From contig NZ_QJRY01000008.1 of assembly GCF_003205195.1 (NCBI RefSeq), positions 212,191-276,190 of the forward strand: a DNA stretch of 64,000 nucleotides, written 5' to 3'. Under the pieces are notes generated by a model that searched no databases, was not told the origin of the DNA, and was given only the letters and a program-made list of their open reading frames with translations. The translations under genes were made by a program, and so were the position numbers. This stretch comes from Peteryoungia wuzhouensis (GTDB lineage Bacteria > Pseudomonadota > Alphaproteobacteria > Rhizobiales > Rhizobiaceae). Shown one piece after another: positions 1 to 8,450 of this stretch (positions are counted from its first letter, which is position 1; every line of letters begins with the position of its first letter).

Positions 1-526
1 AGAGACCGACCAGCGCCAGAAGCACCACGCCCGTCGTCCTCGACGCTGCCACCGGCAGGACATCGACAAAACGTTCGGTGATGTCGGGCTGCAGGACTAG
101 CACCATCCCCATCAGGAAGACCGTGCCGAGCATGAATGTGAACGAGCAGATCGCGACGAGACTGCCGACCTCCGCACCGGTCAAGCCGCGCGAGGAATAG
201 GCGCGGTAGCGCACCACGGCGCCCGAAAACACCGAAGCCCCGACATTGTGGGAGAGCGCATAGGCGGTAAACGAGGTGACGGTGATAAACAGCCAGCTGA
301 CGGACCGGCCAATATTTTGCAGCGCAATCCGGTCGTAACCGGCAAGGGCGGCATAGGCGAGCAACGTGGACAGCACGGCCAGCAGCCAACTGATGGGACC
401 GATCCGCGACAGGCTGTCGCCGATCTCGTCAAAGGAAAGCCCGCGCACTTCGCCGAGCAACAACCAAATGGAAAATGCAATCGTGGTCAGACCGACGAGC
501 GGCCAGATAAGTCTTTTCAATTTCAT
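1..526 (-). CDS. Lysylphosphatidylglycerol synthase-like flippase domain protein (partial, cut by left edge)
   Basis: Only the first 175 or so codons are present; the gene runs off the left edge. The start is the ATG read on the minus strand at 524-526 (MKLKRLIWPLVGL). The translation is almost wholly hydrophobic, with about five membrane segments and a segment reading YALSHNVGASVFSGAVVRYR that closely resembles the conserved loop of the N-terminal flippase part of MprF/LpiA and of the smaller YbhN/UPF0104 family. In MprF this region translocates aminoacylated phosphatidylglycerol across the inner membrane and so lowers envelope negative charge. Whether the C-terminal synthase domain follows cannot be seen, so MprF/LpiA versus stand-alone UPF0104 is undecided. 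It is divergent from the RNase T2 gene. Confidence 0.72.
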   Translation of the reverse strand, partial: MKLKRLIWPLVGLTTIAFSIWLLLGEVRGLSFDEIGDSLSRIGPISWLLAVLSTLLAYAALAGYDRIALQNIGRSVSWLFITVTSFTAYALSHNVGASVFSGAVVRYRAYSSRGLTGAEVGSLVAICSFTFMLGTVFLMGMVLVLQPDITERFVDVLPVAASRTTGVVLLALVGL

Positions 527-767
527 AGCGCCATATCCCGGTCGCTTCCCCTCCCGTTTCCGATGCGCGCGGCGCATCACCGTGTCGACCGACATAGGAT
601 GCCGGATAGGCGTTAACCCGTCTTGACTGCCCGACAGGATTATCGCCAGTGTGAGCCTTAAGCGATGCTCAAGGAAGCGATGATGATCAAATTCGCGTCA
701 AGACGATCCGGTTCCATGTCGCGGTCGGCACCTCTGCCAATCCGGCGACCGAGATTTCGCGCCTGAG
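527..767. other. Divergent intergenic region, mprF-like / RNase T2
   Basis: This is a 241-base gap between two divergent genes, so it should hold both promoters. I see no convincing palindrome and no well-spaced promoter hexamers. Two short overlapping open frames on the plus strand lack a ribosome binding site and family resemblance and are not called. Confidence 0.4.
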
Positions 768-1523
768 ATGGGGAGGCTGGCTCCTCTCTTCGCGGTTCTG
801 GTCCCGCTCGCCATAGCGATCGGCGCCTGGTTCATGGACGGACAAGGTTCGCTGTCGCGCGGACTTGAGGCTGGCACGCCGAGCGGCAGCACGGATGAGC
901 CGGTGACGCCGGCCACCAAGCCGGCCATCCAGGCTTCCCGCCCTATGGCAGGCAAGGGATTCGACTTTTACGTTCTCTCCCTTTCCTGGTCGCCGACCTA
1001 TTGCGACAGCGATGCCGGTCGCAACAACCGTGCGCAATGCGGCACCGGGAAACGTTTCGGCTGGGTCGTGCACGGCCTCTGGCCGCAGTACGAACGCGGC
1101 TATCCGCAGGACTGCGAGAGCGCCGAAGGCAGCCGTGTGCCGGATGCGATGGCGCGCGGGATTATCGACATCATGCCCGGCATCGGCCTGATCGGCCACC
1201 AATGGCGCAAGCATGGCAGCTGCTCGGGGCTTCCCATGGCGGACTATTTTGCGCTGGTCCGCCAGGTGCATGACAAGATCCTGATACCGCCGCAGTTTTC
1301 ATCGGTTCGCGAACCGCTACAGACGTCTCCTGCGACGATCGAGCAGGCATTTATCCGCAGCAATCCCGGACTGACCCGCTCGGCAGTGGCGGTGACCTGT
1401 GATAGTCAGAGAGTCGATGAAGTGCGGATCTGCCTCGACACGTCGCTGGCGTTCCGCACCTGCTCCGAGATGGACCAACGATCGTGCAAGCGATCCGATC
1501 TCGTCCTCCCGCCCCAGCCCTGA
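768..1523 (+). CDS. Ribonuclease T2 family protein
   Basis: 251 residues. It carries both active-site signatures of the RNase T2 family: CAS I as HGLWPQ (about residues 102-107) and CAS II as HQWRKHGSCSG (about 144-154), with the catalytic histidines and the Lys-His pair intact. Members are acidic endoribonucleases that cleave single-stranded RNA by 2',3'-cyclic phosphate formation, normally outside the cytoplasm. Residues 4-22 form one hydrophobic segment that can act as a signal peptide or membrane anchor, followed by a Thr/Pro/Ala-rich linker before the catalytic domain. Several cysteines (79, 91, 116, 152) fit the disulfides expected of a periplasmic enzyme. A GST gene follows after 28 bases. 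The family call is firm; the physiological role (RNA scavenging or otherwise) is unknown. Confidence 0.9.
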   Translation: MGRLAPLFAVLVPLAIAIGAWFMDGQGSLSRGLEAGTPSGSTDEPVTPATKPAIQASRPMAGKGFDFYVLSLSWSPTYCDSDAGRNNRAQCGTGKRFGWVVHGLWPQYERGYPQDCESAEGSRVPDAMARGIIDIMPGIGLIGHQWRKHGSCSGLPMADYFALVRQVHDKILIPPQFSSVREPLQTSPATIEQAFIRSNPGLTRSAVAVTCDSQRVDEVRICLDTSLAFRTCSEMDQRSCKRSDLVLPPQP

Positions 1524-1551
1524 CCCGCAACAAGAGCCACAGGAAACCGTC

Positions 1552-2148
1552 ATGAAGCTGCTCTTCGCGCCCGCCTCGCCCTATTCCTCCAAGGTCCGCA
1601 TGGCTGCCCGCTATCTCGGCATCGCACTCGAAGACGTGAGGGTGAACACGGCGGACAATCCAGCCGAACTCATCGACAACAATCCGCTCGGCAAGATCCC
1701 GACTTTGATCACCGACAAGGGTGACGCGGTCTTCGACAGCCGTGCCATCATGCATTTCCTGCACCGGTCCGCCGACAAGCGGCTTTATCCCAAGGACAAG
1801 GAGAAGCGGACGGAGGCTGAAGTGCTGGAGGCGCTCTGCGACGGGATCAGTGACTGCCTGCTCGCCATCGTCTATGAGCGGCGCTATCGGCCGCCGGAAC
1901 TGGTGAGCCAGGACGTGATCGACCGGCAATGGGCCAAGATCAACCGGAGCCTTGACCATCTGGACAAGAGCCTGCCGAAGACCGGCAAGAAACTGCATGG
2001 CGGTCATTTCGCGCTGGCAGCGATGCTCGGCTATCTGATGCTGCGCTTCCCGGGCGAATGGGAAAATGGACGTGCGGCGCTGGCCGAATGGCCTGCCATT
2101 TTCGCAAAACACTTCGAGCCCTACCCGGCGCTGCGCCCCAAGGCCTGA
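1552..2148 (+). CDS. Glutathione S-transferase family protein
   Basis: 198 residues from the ATG at 1552; an in-frame upstream extension overlaps the RNase gene and lacks family similarity. The N-terminal thioredoxin-like half shows the GST pattern: SPYSSKVRMAARYLGI for strand and helix 1, NPLGKIPTL containing the cis-Pro before strand 3, and DSRAIMHFL for the glutathione gamma-Glu contact. The C-terminal half is helical. It would be a cytosolic enzyme conjugating glutathione to an electrophile, or a glutathione-dependent reductase; the substrate cannot be read from sequence. A strong bidirectional terminator follows. Confidence 0.88.
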   Translation: MKLLFAPASPYSSKVRMAARYLGIALEDVRVNTADNPAELIDNNPLGKIPTLITDKGDAVFDSRAIMHFLHRSADKRLYPKDKEKRTEAEVLEALCDGISDCLLAIVYERRYRPPELVSQDVIDRQWAKINRSLDHLDKSLPKTGKKLHGGHFALAAMLGYLMLRFPGEWENGRAALAEWPAIFAKHFEPYPALRPKA

Positions 2149-2172
2149 TTTTTCGCGTCAAAGCGGCACAAT

Positions 2173-2203
2173 AAAAAAAGCCGGGCGAGCCCGGCTTTTC
2201 TTG
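2173..2203. terminator. Bidirectional rho-independent terminator between GST and ropB-like gene
   Basis: A perfect 10-bp stem (AAAAGCCGGG at 2176-2185 with CCCGGCTTTT at 2190-2199) closes a 4-base loop and has an A-run on one side and a T-run on the other. It therefore serves both the plus-strand GST gene and the convergent minus-strand outer membrane protein gene. Confidence 0.9.
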
Positions 2204-2221
2204 TCTCTACTGACCGGTGGA

Positions 2222-2884
2222 TCAGAACTTCACGCCCATGCCGACCTTGACGGAGTGATCGTCGAAGCCGCGCGAAACGGTCGAGCCACCCAGATCGAAG
2301 TCGCGCTTCTGGTAGTCGCTGTAGCGGTATTCGACGCGAGCCGTGATGTTGTCGGTGACGAAGGTTTCGACACCGGCGCCGACCGTGTAACCAGCTGCCA
2401 GCTTCTCGTCGCTGTTGCCGCCGCCCTTGAGCTCGTGGTTGGCGACAGCCACACCGGCCGTACCATAGACCATGAAGGGGTTCAGGTCGTAACCGACGCG
2501 GCCACGAACAGAGCCGTTGACGCCCTGGGTGCCCTTGAGCGTGCCGACCGGAGCCTGGCTGCCAGCAGAACCGTCTTCACCGGCGTAGCTGAGGTCAGCT
2601 TCTGCACCGTAAACGATCGAGCCGCTCTGCATGTTGTAGCCGCCGTAGATCGAACCGCCGAGGCCCTTGGCATCACGGCCGTTGGTCGAGCTGGAGAACT
2701 TACCGAAGTCGTAAGTTGCAGCGCCACCGAGGTAAGCGCCCGACCAGTTGCCCGTCGGAGCGGCAACATCGTTTGCCATCGGCGGAGCTTCCGGTGCCTG
2801 GTAGATCGCATCGGCGGCCTGGGCGGCCTGGAAAGCACCGAAGGTGGTGGCGGATGCCAGAAGGATAATCTTGAGGTTACGCAT
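2222..2884 (-). CDS. Outer membrane protein, Omp25/RopB family
   Basis: 220 residues from the ATG read at 2882-2884 (MRNLKIILLASATT), preceded by a good AAGGAG ribosome site; a longer in-frame extension upstream has no signal peptide and is rejected. Residues 1-22 are a signal peptide ending in AQA. The mature part is an OmpA-like 8-stranded beta-barrel: WSGAYLGG near the N-terminus, alternating polar/hydrophobic strands, the pattern TDNITARVEYRYSDY, and a terminal Phe (VGMGVKF) as outer membrane assembly signal. The family includes Brucella Omp25/Omp31 and Rhizobium RopB, abundant proteins involved in envelope stability. The name RopB is likely but paralogues are common, so no symbol is given. 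Confidence 0.88.
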   Translation of the reverse strand: MRNLKIILLASATTFGAFQAAQAADAIYQAPEAPPMANDVAAPTGNWSGAYLGGAATYDFGKFSSSTNGRDAKGLGGSIYGGYNMQSGSIVYGAEADLSYAGEDGSAGSQAPVGTLKGTQGVNGSVRGRVGYDLNPFMVYGTAGVAVANHELKGGGNSDEKLAAGYTVGAGVETFVTDNITARVEYRYSDYQKRDFDLGGSTVSRGFDDHSVKVGMGVKF

Positions 2885-3250
2885 ACTAATCTCCTTTACA
2901 GTTCCGGGCCGCACTTCACTCAGAACCAACGGCGGCCTGAACGTTATTGGGTATTCCCTGCCCGTTCCGAATGTACAAATGGCGGTCAATTGAGGAATTG
3001 AAAGAGCCGAAATGTGAATTCATTGTGGCATCGCGACGGCATAAATGGGATGTTGCTTGAATGACACAAACGTTTCGTTAACCCTAACAAATCATTTACG
3101 CACAAAGGCATAGTATAACTAAATTCATATCGAAACTTTACTGAAATTGACGTCAGAATACTGACCACGATGAATTCGCGTTGGACGGTTTAAATATCGC
3201 AATGACGCCATATATGCAGCGCGAACTCCTGAACGAACAAGGTTAGACCC
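2885..3250. other. Long AT-rich divergent intergenic region upstream of the ropB-like and SDR-uvrC genes
   Basis: 366 bases without a supported gene, visibly richer in A+T than its surroundings (for example 3060-3200). It must contain the promoters of the highly expressed outer membrane protein on the minus strand and of the SDR-uvrC operon on the plus strand. A 60-codon frame on the minus strand (2986-3168) lacks a ribosome site and family resemblance and is not called. Confidence 0.4.
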
Positions 3251-4009
3251 ATGCAAACGGGCATCCCGAAGACTGCTCTCGTGACCGGATCGGCCAAACG
3301 ACTTGGCCGGGCGATTGCGGAAGACTTGGCGGCCCACGGCTTTGCCGTCGCTTTGCATGCCAACGGTTCGCCGGCCGAAGCGGAGGCCGTGGCCGCATCC
3401 CTTCGCGCCGAAGGAAAACAGGCGATCGCGCTGAAAGCCAATCTCGGTAACATTTCCGAGATCGGCAGCCTGATCAGCCGGGCGGAAGCCGAATTTGGGC
3501 CAGTCGGGGTTCTCGTCAACAACGCGTCCGTCTTCGAGGATGACAGCGCCACCGACTTCGACGCCCAGATCTTTGACCGGCATTTCGATATCCATGTCCG
3601 CGCACCGGCCATCCTGAGCGGCACCATGGTCAAGGCGCTGCCCGAGCACCTGAGCGGGCTCGTCGTCAATATCATCGACCAGCGGGTGTTGGCACTGAAA
3701 CCCACCTTCTTCTCTTATACGCTGTCGAAGGCGACGCTCTGGACGGCGACGCAGACCCTGGCGCAGGCCTTTGCCCCGAGGGTCCGTGTCAACGCCATAG
3801 GCCCCGGCCCCACCCTGATCTCGGAGCGGCAGAAGCCGGAGGATTTTCAGGCGCAGGTGGATAGCCTGCCGCTGAAGAAAGGCCCTTCGCTTGAGGAATT
3901 CGGCCGCACCATCCGCTTTCTTTTTGACACGCCATCGATCACCGGCCAAATGATCGCCCTGGATGGAGGCCAACATCTGATTTGGCACGGCACGGAGATC
4001 AATGAATGA
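3251..4009 (+). CDS. SDR family oxidoreductase, pteridine-reductase-like
   Basis: 252 residues with a Rossmann NAD(P)-binding site TGSAKRLG (12-19), the NNAS motif (90-93) and the YxxxK catalytic pair Tyr156/Lys160. The usual catalytic Ser is replaced by Asp143, 13 residues before the Tyr. This Asp-Tyr-Lys arrangement, together with the TGSAKRLG form of the glycine motif with its Arg, is that of pteridine reductase PTR1 and of FolM-type dihydromonapterin/dihydrofolate reductases. An NADPH-dependent pterin reduction is therefore the best guess. The stop overlaps the start of uvrC by ATGA, so the two genes are translationally coupled. Confidence 0.82.
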   Translation: MQTGIPKTALVTGSAKRLGRAIAEDLAAHGFAVALHANGSPAEAEAVAASLRAEGKQAIALKANLGNISEIGSLISRAEAEFGPVGVLVNNASVFEDDSATDFDAQIFDRHFDIHVRAPAILSGTMVKALPEHLSGLVVNIIDQRVLALKPTFFSYTLSKATLWTATQTLAQAFAPRVRVNAIGPGPTLISERQKPEDFQAQVDSLPLKKGPSLEEFGRTIRFLFDTPSITGQMIALDGGQHLIWHGTEINE

Positions 4010-6033
4010 ATGGAGGAAAGCTGCCGGACGGCGGCGTTCTCTATGACGGAACGGAAGACGACGACGAGGACATCGTCGTCGAAGCGGAACCTGCGCGCGC
4101 CGGGGTCGAGATCGACTGGCATGTCGACGGGCTGGACGAGACGGGGCTGACCGGCGCCGATCTGATCGGCGAATTCGTCAAGCGCCTGCCCAATTCTCCC
4201 GGCGTCTACCGCATGCTGAACAAGGACGGTGAGGTCATGTATGTCGGCAAGGCGCGCAGCCTGAAGAAGCGCGTCAGCAATTATGCGCAAGGCCGCCTGC
4301 ATTCCAACCGGTTGACCCGCATGGTGCGCGAAACCGTGCATATGGAGTTCGTCACAACCCGCACCGAGGTCGAGGCGCTTCTGCTTGAAGCCAACCTTAT
4401 CAAGCGCTTGCGGCCACGCTTCAACGTGTTGCTGCGCGACGACAAGAGCTTTCCCTATATTCTCATCACAGGCGACAGCCGGGCACCGGCGCTCTACAAA
4501 CATCGCGGCGCGCGGGCCCGCAAGGGCGACTATTTCGGCCCCTTTGCCTCGGCAAGCGCCGTCGGGCGGACGATCAATTCGCTGCAGCGGGCCTTTCTTC
4601 TGCGCACCTGCACTGACAGCGTCTTCGAAAGCCGCACGCGGCCGTGCCTGCTTTATCAAATCAAGCGCTGTTCGGGGCCGTGTACCCATGAGATCAGCGA
4701 TACGGGCTATGCCGAACTCGTGCGCGAGGCCAAGGATTTCCTCTCCGGGCGCAGCCAGAACGTCAAGGAATCGATCGCGCGGGCGATGAACGAAGCGGCC
4801 GAAGATCTCGACTTCGAGCGTGCCGCCGTGTTTCGCGATCGCCTAGCCGGGCTCAGCCACGTCCAAAGCCACCAAGGCATCAATCCGGCGGGCGTGGAAG
4901 AGGCCGATATTTTTGCCATCCATCACGAGGGCGGGCTGTCCTGTATCCAGGTGTTCTTCTTCCGCGCCGGGCAGAACTGGGGAAACCAGGCTTATTTCCC
5001 CAAAGCCGATCCGCAGCTCACCAGCGCCGAAGTGCTCAATTCCTTCCTGGCACAGTTCTATGACGATCGGCCCTGTCCGCGTCTCGTGCTCCTGTCGGAG
5101 ACGATCGAGGAACAGGACCTGCTCGCGGCCGCCCTGTCCGAGCGGGCAGGCCACAAGGTGGCGATCTCTATCCCGCAGCGGGGCGAAAAGAAGGACCTGC
5201 TCGACCATGTGAGCGCCAATGCGCGCGAGGCGCATGGCCGCAAGCTGGCGGAGACTGCGTCTCAATCGCGGCTGCTGGCCGGTCTTGCCGAGACATTCCA
5301 GCTGCCTTACGTGCCGCGCCGCATCGAGATCTACGACAACTCCCATATCATGGGCACCAATGCCGTCGGCGGCATGGTGGTGGCTGGGCCGGAAGGCTTC
5401 GTGAAGGGCCAGTATCGCAAGTTCAACATCAAATCGACCGACATCACCCCCGGCGACGATTTTGGCATGATGCGCGAAGTGATGACCCGCCGCTTCTCCC
5501 GCCTGCTCAAGGAAGAGGGTAAACCTGACCGGAGCGTGTCCCCAGAAGAGAGCGGAGACACCCCCTTCCCCGCCTGGCCGGATGTGATCCTGATCGATGG
5601 TGGCCAGGGGCAGATGACGGCGGTGCGCAAGATTCTTGAGGATCTCGACATTACCGAGAGCGTCATTGCCATCGGCGTTGCCAAGGGTGTCGACCGCGAT
5701 GCGGGGCGCGAACGCTTCTTCGTCAAGGACAAGCCGGACTTCACGCTGCCGCCGCGCGATCCTGTGCTCTACTTCATCCAGCGCATGCGCGACGAAGCCC
5801 ACCGCTTTGCCATCGGCTCGCACAGGGCGCGACGCAAGAAGGAAATGGTCAAGAACCCGCTGGACGAGATCGGTGGCATCGGTCCGACCCGCAAGCGGGC
5901 GCTGCTTCAGCATTTCGGCACCGCCAAGGCCGTATCGCGTGCCGCGATCAGCGACCTGATGGCGGTCGAGGGCATTTCCGAGACGGTGGCGCGGCTGGTC
6001 TACAATCATTTTCACGAAAGCAGCGGGGATTGA
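4006..6033 (+). CDS. uvrC: Excinuclease ABC subunit C
   Basis: 675 residues. UvrC makes the 3' and 5' incisions around a lesion in nucleotide excision repair after loading by UvrAB. Order of domains: a rhizobial acidic N-terminal extension (about 1-55), the GIY-YIG nuclease beginning [11 protein letters not shown] with [13 protein letters not shown], a cysteine cluster around [22 protein letters not shown], a UVR domain (about 260-295) for UvrB contact, the RNase H-like 5' nuclease ([18 protein letters not shown]) and the C-terminal helix-hairpin-helix pair ([26 protein letters not shown]). The start is the ATG overlapping the SDR stop. Full length and intact. Confidence 0.97.
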   Translation: MNGGKLPDGGVLYDGTEDDDEDIVVEAEPARAGVEIDWHVDGLDETGLTGADLIGEFVKRLPNSPGVYRMLNKDGEVMYVGKARSLKKRVSNYAQGRLHSNRLTRMVRETVHMEFVTTRTEVEALLLEANLIKRLRPRFNVLLRDDKSFPYILITGDSRAPALYKHRGARARKGDYFGPFASASAVGRTINSLQRAFLLRTCTDSVFESRTRPCLLYQIKRCSGPCTHEISDTGYAELVREAKDFLSGRSQNVKESIARAMNEAAEDLDFERAAVFRDRLAGLSHVQSHQGINPAGVEEADIFAIHHEGGLSCIQVFFFRAGQNWGNQAYFPKADPQLTSAEVLNSFLAQFYDDRPCPRLVLLSETIEEQDLLAAALSERAGHKVAISIPQRGEKKDLLDHVSANAREAHGRKLAETASQSRLLAGLAETFQLPYVPRRIEIYDNSHIMGTNAVGGMVVAGPEGFVKGQYRKFNIKSTDITPGDDFGMMREVMTRRFSRLLKEEGKPDRSVSPEESGDTPFPAWPDVILIDGGQGQMTAVRKILEDLDITESVIAIGVAKGVDRDAGRERFFVKDKPDFTLPPRDPVLYFIQRMRDEAHRFAIGSHRARRKKEMVKNPLDEIGGIGPTRKRALLQHFGTAKAVSRAAISDLMAVEGISETVARLVYNHFHESSGD

Positions 6034-6151
6034 GTGGAAACGACGTGCCCTGGGGCGCGTTCATGATAAAAGACGTTCAGAAATCTTGAGTTGACGGCTC
6101 CCGTTGAAACCCCTCAACTGTCGACGCAATTCCATCCAAAGACAGGGCATC

Positions 6152-6733
6152 ATGGCTTCGCGCGCATACAACATTCCCAATCTCCTGACCTACGCCCGTA
6201 TTCTGGCCGTGCCGCTGATCGTCCTCTTCTTCTTCATCGAAGGGCGGCTGCAAAGCTCCGACTTCGCCCGCTGGGCGGCCCTCGCGATCTTCATCGTCGC
6301 CTCGATCACTGACTATCTCGACGGCTATCTGGCGCGCATCTGGAACCAGACCTCGAACATCGGCAAAATGCTCGACCCGATCGCCGACAAGCTGCTGATC
6401 GCCTCGGTGCTGCTGCTGATGGCAGCCGACGGCACGATCGCGGGCTGGTCGCTGTGGGCGGCGATCACGATTCTCTGCCGCGAAATCCTGGTTTCCGGTC
6501 TTCGCGAATATCTTGCGGCCCTGAAGGTCAGCGTGCCGGTGACACGGATCGCCAAGTGGAAGACGACGGCGCAGATGTTTGCGCTCGCCTTCCTGCTGGC
6601 CGGCCCCGCCGGCGACAAAGTGCTGCCTTACACGACAGAAATGGGCATCACCCTGCTTTGGATCGCCGCGATCCTGACCATCTATACCGGCTACGACTAC
6701 TTCCGCGCCGGCGCCAAGCACATGGTGGACTGA
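6152..6733 (+). CDS. pgsA: CDP-diacylglycerol--glycerol-3-phosphate 3-phosphatidyltransferase
   Basis: 193 residues from the ATG at 6152 (MASRAYNIPNLLTYARI); a longer frame from 6104 adds a non-homologous leader. The enzyme makes phosphatidylglycerol phosphate at the inner membrane, the committed step to phosphatidylglycerol and cardiolipin. The CDP-alcohol phosphatidyltransferase signature is complete: Asp54, Asp57-Gly58, Ala61-Arg62, Gly71, Asp75 and Asp79. Four or more membrane segments follow the usual plan. It is two bases upstream of moaD, so the three genes pgsA-moaD-moaE are probably co-transcribed. Confidence 0.95.
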   Translation: MASRAYNIPNLLTYARILAVPLIVLFFFIEGRLQSSDFARWAALAIFIVASITDYLDGYLARIWNQTSNIGKMLDPIADKLLIASVLLLMAADGTIAGWSLWAAITILCREILVSGLREYLAALKVSVPVTRIAKWKTTAQMFALAFLLAGPAGDKVLPYTTEMGITLLWIAAILTIYTGYDYFRAGAKHMVD

Positions 6734-6734
6734 G

Positions 6735-6989
6735 ATGGTCACGCTCGTCTATTTCGCCTGGGTCCGGGAGCGGATCGGCAAGGGTGAGGAAGACCTCGAC
6801 CTGCCGGCGACGGTAAAGACGGCGGGCGATCTGGTGGCCCACCTCGCCACCCTTGGCGACGAGTATGCCGAGGCCCTGCGTTTTCCCAAGGCGATCCGCG
6901 TCGCGGTGAACCAGGAGCATGTGGAGCATGACGAATCGATCGCCGGCGCCCGCGAGATCGGCATCTTTCCGCCGATGACCGGCGGCTGA
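6735..6989 (+). CDS. moaD: Molybdopterin synthase sulfur-carrier (small) subunit
   Basis: 84 residues with a ubiquitin-like beta-grasp layout and the essential C-terminal Gly-Gly (PPMTGG). The terminal Gly is thiocarboxylated and delivers sulfur to precursor Z in the MoaD-MoaE molybdopterin synthase. The PPMTGG ending and the adjacent moaE make the assignment secure. Confidence 0.95.
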   Translation: MVTLVYFAWVRERIGKGEEDLDLPATVKTAGDLVAHLATLGDEYAEALRFPKAIRVAVNQEHVEHDESIAGAREIGIFPPMTGG

Positions 6990-7017
6990 CGCTACCTCGC
7001 CCTGTGCCGGCTGGAGG

Positions 7018-7506
7018 ATGCCGACGATGAAGATCCCTACCCCGACGATCCGGGTCCAGCGCGCGGATTTCGATCCTGCTGCGGAAAGCGCCCTGATCAC
7101 GGCCGGTCGTGCCGATATCGGCGCGGTGGTGTCGTTCGTCGGCCTGTGCCGTGATGAGGCCGGCACGCTCGCGGCCCTCGAGCTCGAACATTACCCCGGA
7201 ATGGCCGAGGCGGAGATGACGCGGATCGCGTCGCTTGCGATCGAGCGATTTGCGCTGCTCGGCCTCACGGCCATCCATCGTCACGGACGGATCGAGGCCG
7301 GGGGGCAGATCGTACTGGTGATCGCCGCTGCTGCGCATCGCCAGGCGGCTTTCGACGGGGCGAATTTCGTCATGGATTTTCTGAAGACCTCCGCGCCCTT
7401 CTGGAAGAAGGAGCACGGCAAGGACGGTCAGGCCGGGGACTGGGTGGCCGCCAAGGATGCCGACGATGCCGCGCAGGCGCGCTGGCAGAACCCGATCAGG
7501 GAATGA
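7018..7506 (+). CDS. moaE: Molybdopterin synthase catalytic subunit
   Basis: 162 residues from 7018; an ATG at 7027 (MKIPTP) is an equally good start. MoaE binds cyclic pyranopterin monophosphate and, with MoaD thiocarboxylate, forms the dithiolene. Seen: GAVVSFVGLCRDE near the N-terminus, LELEHYPGMAE, HRHGRIEAG, and the lysine-bearing catalytic segment FLKTSAPFWKKE. Its 3' end overlaps the 3' end of the convergent LivH-like permease gene by 11 bases. Confidence 0.95.
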   Translation: MPTMKIPTPTIRVQRADFDPAAESALITAGRADIGAVVSFVGLCRDEAGTLAALELEHYPGMAEAEMTRIASLAIERFALLGLTAIHRHGRIEAGGQIVLVIAAAAHRQAAFDGANFVMDFLKTSAPFWKKEHGKDGQAGDWVAAKDADDAAQARWQNPIRE

Positions 7507-8392
7507 TCCGCTCGCGCCGGCTGAGCACCAGCAGGAAGACGAGTGCGGCCATGATCACTGCATCACGCCAGATCATCGGGCCATAGGCGCTCCACAGCGT
7601 TTCGGCGAAGCCAATTCCGGCAGCGCCAATGGCGGAATACATGGGGCGGAAATGACCGCCCGCTGCGGCGATCAGCACGACCTTCAAGCCGAGCATCAGG
7701 CCCATGCCGAAATCCATGGTGCCGTAGAGAAGCGTTGCCGAGAGGCCAGCAAGGGCCGCAAGCGTGGCCGACGCCAGGAGCGACACCACGAAGACGCGAT
7801 CGGCGTCCACTCCCAAAAGCCGGGCAGCGAAGGCATCCTGGCAGACGGACTGCCAGAGGCGGCCGGCGCGACTTCGTGTCAGGACAAGCTGGCCGGCCAG
7901 CACCAGCGCGACCATCAGCGCCGAATGGATGAGTTGGATCGCGGAAAAGCCGATAGTGAAGCCGTCCATCTCAGCCAAAACGATCTGCCCCTGCCAGAGC
8001 GGCGGCAGCCAGAGGCTGCGGGTATCGAGTGCCAGCCGTGCGCCTTCCGAGATCAGGATCACCAGACCGAGCGAGGCGACGATGACGCTGTTGGCCGAAC
8101 GCCGGTGCAGCGGCAGCATGACGTAACGGGCGCTCGTCCAACCGACCATCAGCGCATAGACGAAGCCGGCAAGCACGCCGAGCAGGAGAGCGGCCGGCAG
8201 GATGAGGTAGAGACGCCCCCAGCCATAGTCGACAAACAGCAGGCAGATCTGGCCGGCGAGCGCAACCAGCGCGCCGAAAGAGATATCGGGCCGACGGGTG
8301 ACACCGAAGGCAATCGCATAGCCGAAGGCGAGGCAGGCATAGAGGCTCGCCACCGGCACCGCGTTCAGAAGCTGTTGCAGCAAATAGGCCAT
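7496..8392 (-). CDS. Branched-chain amino acid ABC transporter permease, LivH type (orphan)
   Basis: 298 residues with about eight membrane segments and the LivH/LivM signature region (RLLGVDADRVFVVSLLASATLAALAG). LivH forms one half of the inner-membrane channel of high-affinity Leu/Ile/Val-type importers together with LivM, the ATPases LivF/LivG and a binding protein. None of these partners is nearby: the next genes are moaE and a divergent CGNR regulator. It either cooperates with subunits encoded elsewhere or is a remnant of a larger operon, though the reading frame is intact. A perfect palindrome lies between it and the regulator gene. Confidence 0.85.
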   Translation of the reverse strand: MAYLLQQLLNAVPVASLYACLAFGYAIAFGVTRRPDISFGALVALAGQICLLFVDYGWGRLYLILPAALLLGVLAGFVYALMVGWTSARYVMLPLHRRSANSVIVASLGLVILISEGARLALDTRSLWLPPLWQGQIVLAEMDGFTIGFSAIQLIHSALMVALVLAGQLVLTRSRAGRLWQSVCQDAFAARLLGVDADRVFVVSLLASATLAALAGLSATLLYGTMDFGMGLMLGLKVVLIAAAGGHFRPMYSAIGAAGIGFAETLWSAYGPMIWRDAVIMAALVFLLVLSRRERIIP

Positions 8393-8410
8393 CGCTCCTC
8401 CCCGTACATT

Positions 8411-8442
8411 TATAACTGGTAAAAACCACTTTACCAGTTATA
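8411..8442. promoter_or_regulatory. Perfect 13-bp inverted repeat, probable operator of the CGNR regulator
   Basis: TATAACTGGTAAA (8411-8423) and TTTACCAGTTATA (8430-8442) are exact reverse complements separated by 6 bases. The element lies in the 58-base gap between the divergent permease and CGNR genes, 9 bases before the regulator's ATG. Its position and symmetry fit a dimeric repressor that controls both genes. The binding protein is inferred, not shown. Confidence 0.7.
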
Positions 8443-8450
8443 TTCGCGTT

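Noticed and set aside
2986-3168. Sixty-codon frame on the minus strand upstream of the ropB-like gene
   Set aside because: No ribosome site, no recognisable motif, and it lies in an AT-rich promoter region.
3223-3238. Three GAAC blocks just upstream of the SDR-uvrC operon, suggestive of an SOS box
   Set aside because: The alphaproteobacterial LexA site is GAAC-N7-GAAC; here the spacings are 4 and 8 bases, so no block pair fits.
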